Below are positions 5,004-5,957 of a DNA stretch of 5,957 bases, one piece after another. Under the pieces are notes generated by a model. The model was not told the origin of the DNA and did no database searches. It was given only the letters and a program-made list of their open reading frames with translations. A program made the translations under genes and the position numbers. This DNA comes from Anaerolineae bacterium. Lineage in GTDB: Bacteria > Chloroflexota > Anaerolineae > B4-G1 > SLSP01. The stretch's first letter is position 1; each line of letters starts with the position of its first letter. The stretch is from NCBI GenBank assembly GCA_016927095.1, contig JAFGNI010000479.1, positions 1 to 5,957 on the forward strand, given 5' to 3'.

Positions 5004-5957
5004 CTATAGGTCGTTGCGGACAAAGTCTGCAGCCAGCTCGTGGCGGGCCTGGGCGTGTGCGACAAGGTCCTCCACCGCCCGCTCAAAGGCGCTCAGCGCG
5101 GCATCTCCCTCACGGGTCACGTAGGGTTCGATTAACGCAGCAAGTTGCCGGTAAGTAGTCGCCATCTTGGCCGGCTCGAAGACGCCGTTGATCACGGCAT
5201 CCACATGCGCGACGTATCGGGCTCGGTAGACATCATCGTCCATCAGAAAACGGATCAGAGGCCAGTCTGCATCGACCCCTTCCAGGTCTATAGAGAGCCC
5301 GCCTCTGTCCCACCCGCCCACGCCGTCAGAGAGCGCCATGTTGTTGTCCCAGGGGATCCAGACAAGCTGGTCGGTGGTTGGATCATGATAAAGGTAGTAG
5401 TTGTGGCTCATGCTTCCGTAGGTGTCCCAGTTCTGAACGACAGTGTTGACAGCCAGCCAGTTCAGGAACCTATCGACATCGAAGACGGCCTCCAGTCCGC
5501 TGCGCCACGCCCCGGGATCGGTCGTCCGGATCTCGGCGTGGAGCGCGTCGAAGAGTGCAAGGATGTCGCTCCAATCCGCTTCCGCTTCGTTGGTCTGCTT
5601 GTCGAAAGCCTCCTCACTGAAGGAGCCTGCAGCGAAGGTGGCGCCCGGACCGGAGGGCTTGTAGACGTTGCCGTCGCCCGCTTCGAACTGGGTCTCGACC
5701 ACGGTGTCATCGACCACCTCGACCATCGTATAGAGACCAAAGTAGACCGGGCCCTCGCCATAGTCGACGTAGATCTCGTAGAACGCGGTCTGCGCAGCAG
5801 GCACACCAGCCTCGCGGAAGACGTCGGCGGTGACCTTCTCCCGCAGGTACGACGGATCGCTCCAGTTGTTGCTCAGCGTAACCTGCTTAAAACCGTAGAA
5901 GCGCTGGTCATCGGTCTCGGGATGATCATCTTCAAACTGATCGAAGTCCAAGCGCAT
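5004..5957 (-). CDS. CotH-family protein kinase-like protein, N terminus outside the window
   Basis: The 317 visible residues match the C-terminal two thirds of the CotH family, atypical kinases first known from Bacillus spore coats and found in many non-sporulating bacteria as secreted or surface proteins. Seen in order: RLDFDQF (2-8), YGFKQVTLSNNW (21-32) with the expected nucleotide-binding Lys at 24, DPSYLREK (34-41), FREAGVPAAQTAF (47-59), YFGLYTMVE (72-80), GNVYK (96-100), NWDTYGSMSHNYYLY (176-190) with the likely catalytic Asp178 and Asn186, and WIPWDNNMAL (200-209) with the likely metal-binding Asp204. The family often has DxD at that last site; here it is D-N-N. The first residue in view is a Met exactly at the edge, but family members carry a conserved region before RLDFDQF, so it is an internal Met and the gene continues to the right. 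The C-terminal 60 residues are helical and charged. Kinase activity and substrate are inferred from the family only. Confidence 0.9.
   Translation of the reverse strand: MRLDFDQFEDDHPETDDQRFYGFKQVTLSNNWSDPSYLREKVTADVFREAGVPAAQTAFYEIYVDYGEGPVYFGLYTMVEVVDDTVVETQFEAGDGNVYKPSGPGATFAAGSFSEEAFDKQTNEAEADWSDILALFDALHAEIRTTDPGAWRSGLEAVFDVDRFLNWLAVNTVVQNWDTYGSMSHNYYLYHDPTTDQLVWIPWDNNMALSDGVGGWDRGGLSIDLEGVDADWPLIRFLMDDDVYRARYVAHVDAVINGVFEPAKMATTYRQLAALIEPYVTREGDAALSAFERAVEDLVAHAQARHELAADFVRNDL

Noticed and set aside
4690..5124. Plus-strand open frame of 144 codons across the protease/CotH intergenic region
   Set aside because: Mostly antisense to two conserved genes, with low-complexity Ala/Ser/Arg composition at its end and no recognisable domain.

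Overview
This 5,957-base window has moderately high GC and dense coding on both strands, typical of a bacterial chromosome. It carries four protein genes, two of them running off the edges. I see no rRNA, tRNA, CRISPR array, transposase or long repeat. An HtrA-type protease with an export signal, a CotH-family protein and a Tat-like signal point to a free-living bacterium. The style (GTG start, short spacers, possible lipoprotein protease, CotH) would suit a Chloroflexota-like lineage, but that is a weak guess and no marker gene fixes the phylum.

Layout. Positions 7-1329 (+) hold a 440-residue, mostly helical protein I do not recognise; its reading frame is open to the left edge, so the start may lie outside. 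After 53 bases comes a GTG-started gene at 1383-3464 (+) of 693 residues, the most interesting in the window. It has two complete endonuclease/exonuclease/phosphatase (EEP, DNase I-like) metallohydrolase domains in tandem. The first closely resembles neutral sphingomyelinase of the SMPD2/Isc1 type. Between the domains lies a perfect twin-arginine motif (TRREFLK) followed by a hydrophobic stretch. This gene converges on a minus-strand gene, and a very strong stem-loop at 3536-3579 sits between their ends as a probable shared terminator.

The minus strand carries an HtrA/DegP-like serine protease (3609-4820) with an N-terminal export signal, a catalytic His-Asp-Ser triad and one PDZ domain. Upstream of it is a 183-base intergenic region with two perfect palindromes (10 and 12 bp), and beyond that the C-terminal 317 residues of a CotH-family protein kinase-like protein (5004-5957), cut by the right edge.

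How they work together: the two plus-strand genes may be co-transcribed, which would link the unknown helical protein to the double phosphodiesterase, perhaps at the membrane. HtrA is a cell-envelope quality-control protease that probably has its own promoter. CotH lies upstream on the same strand, but the 183-base gap argues against tight coupling. The best candidate for something undescribed is the sphingomyelinase-Tat-EEP fusion. It could be a membrane-spanning enzyme with one hydrolase on each side of the membrane, a hairpin-anchored double hydrolase, or one reading frame giving two products through an internal GTG start at 2307.
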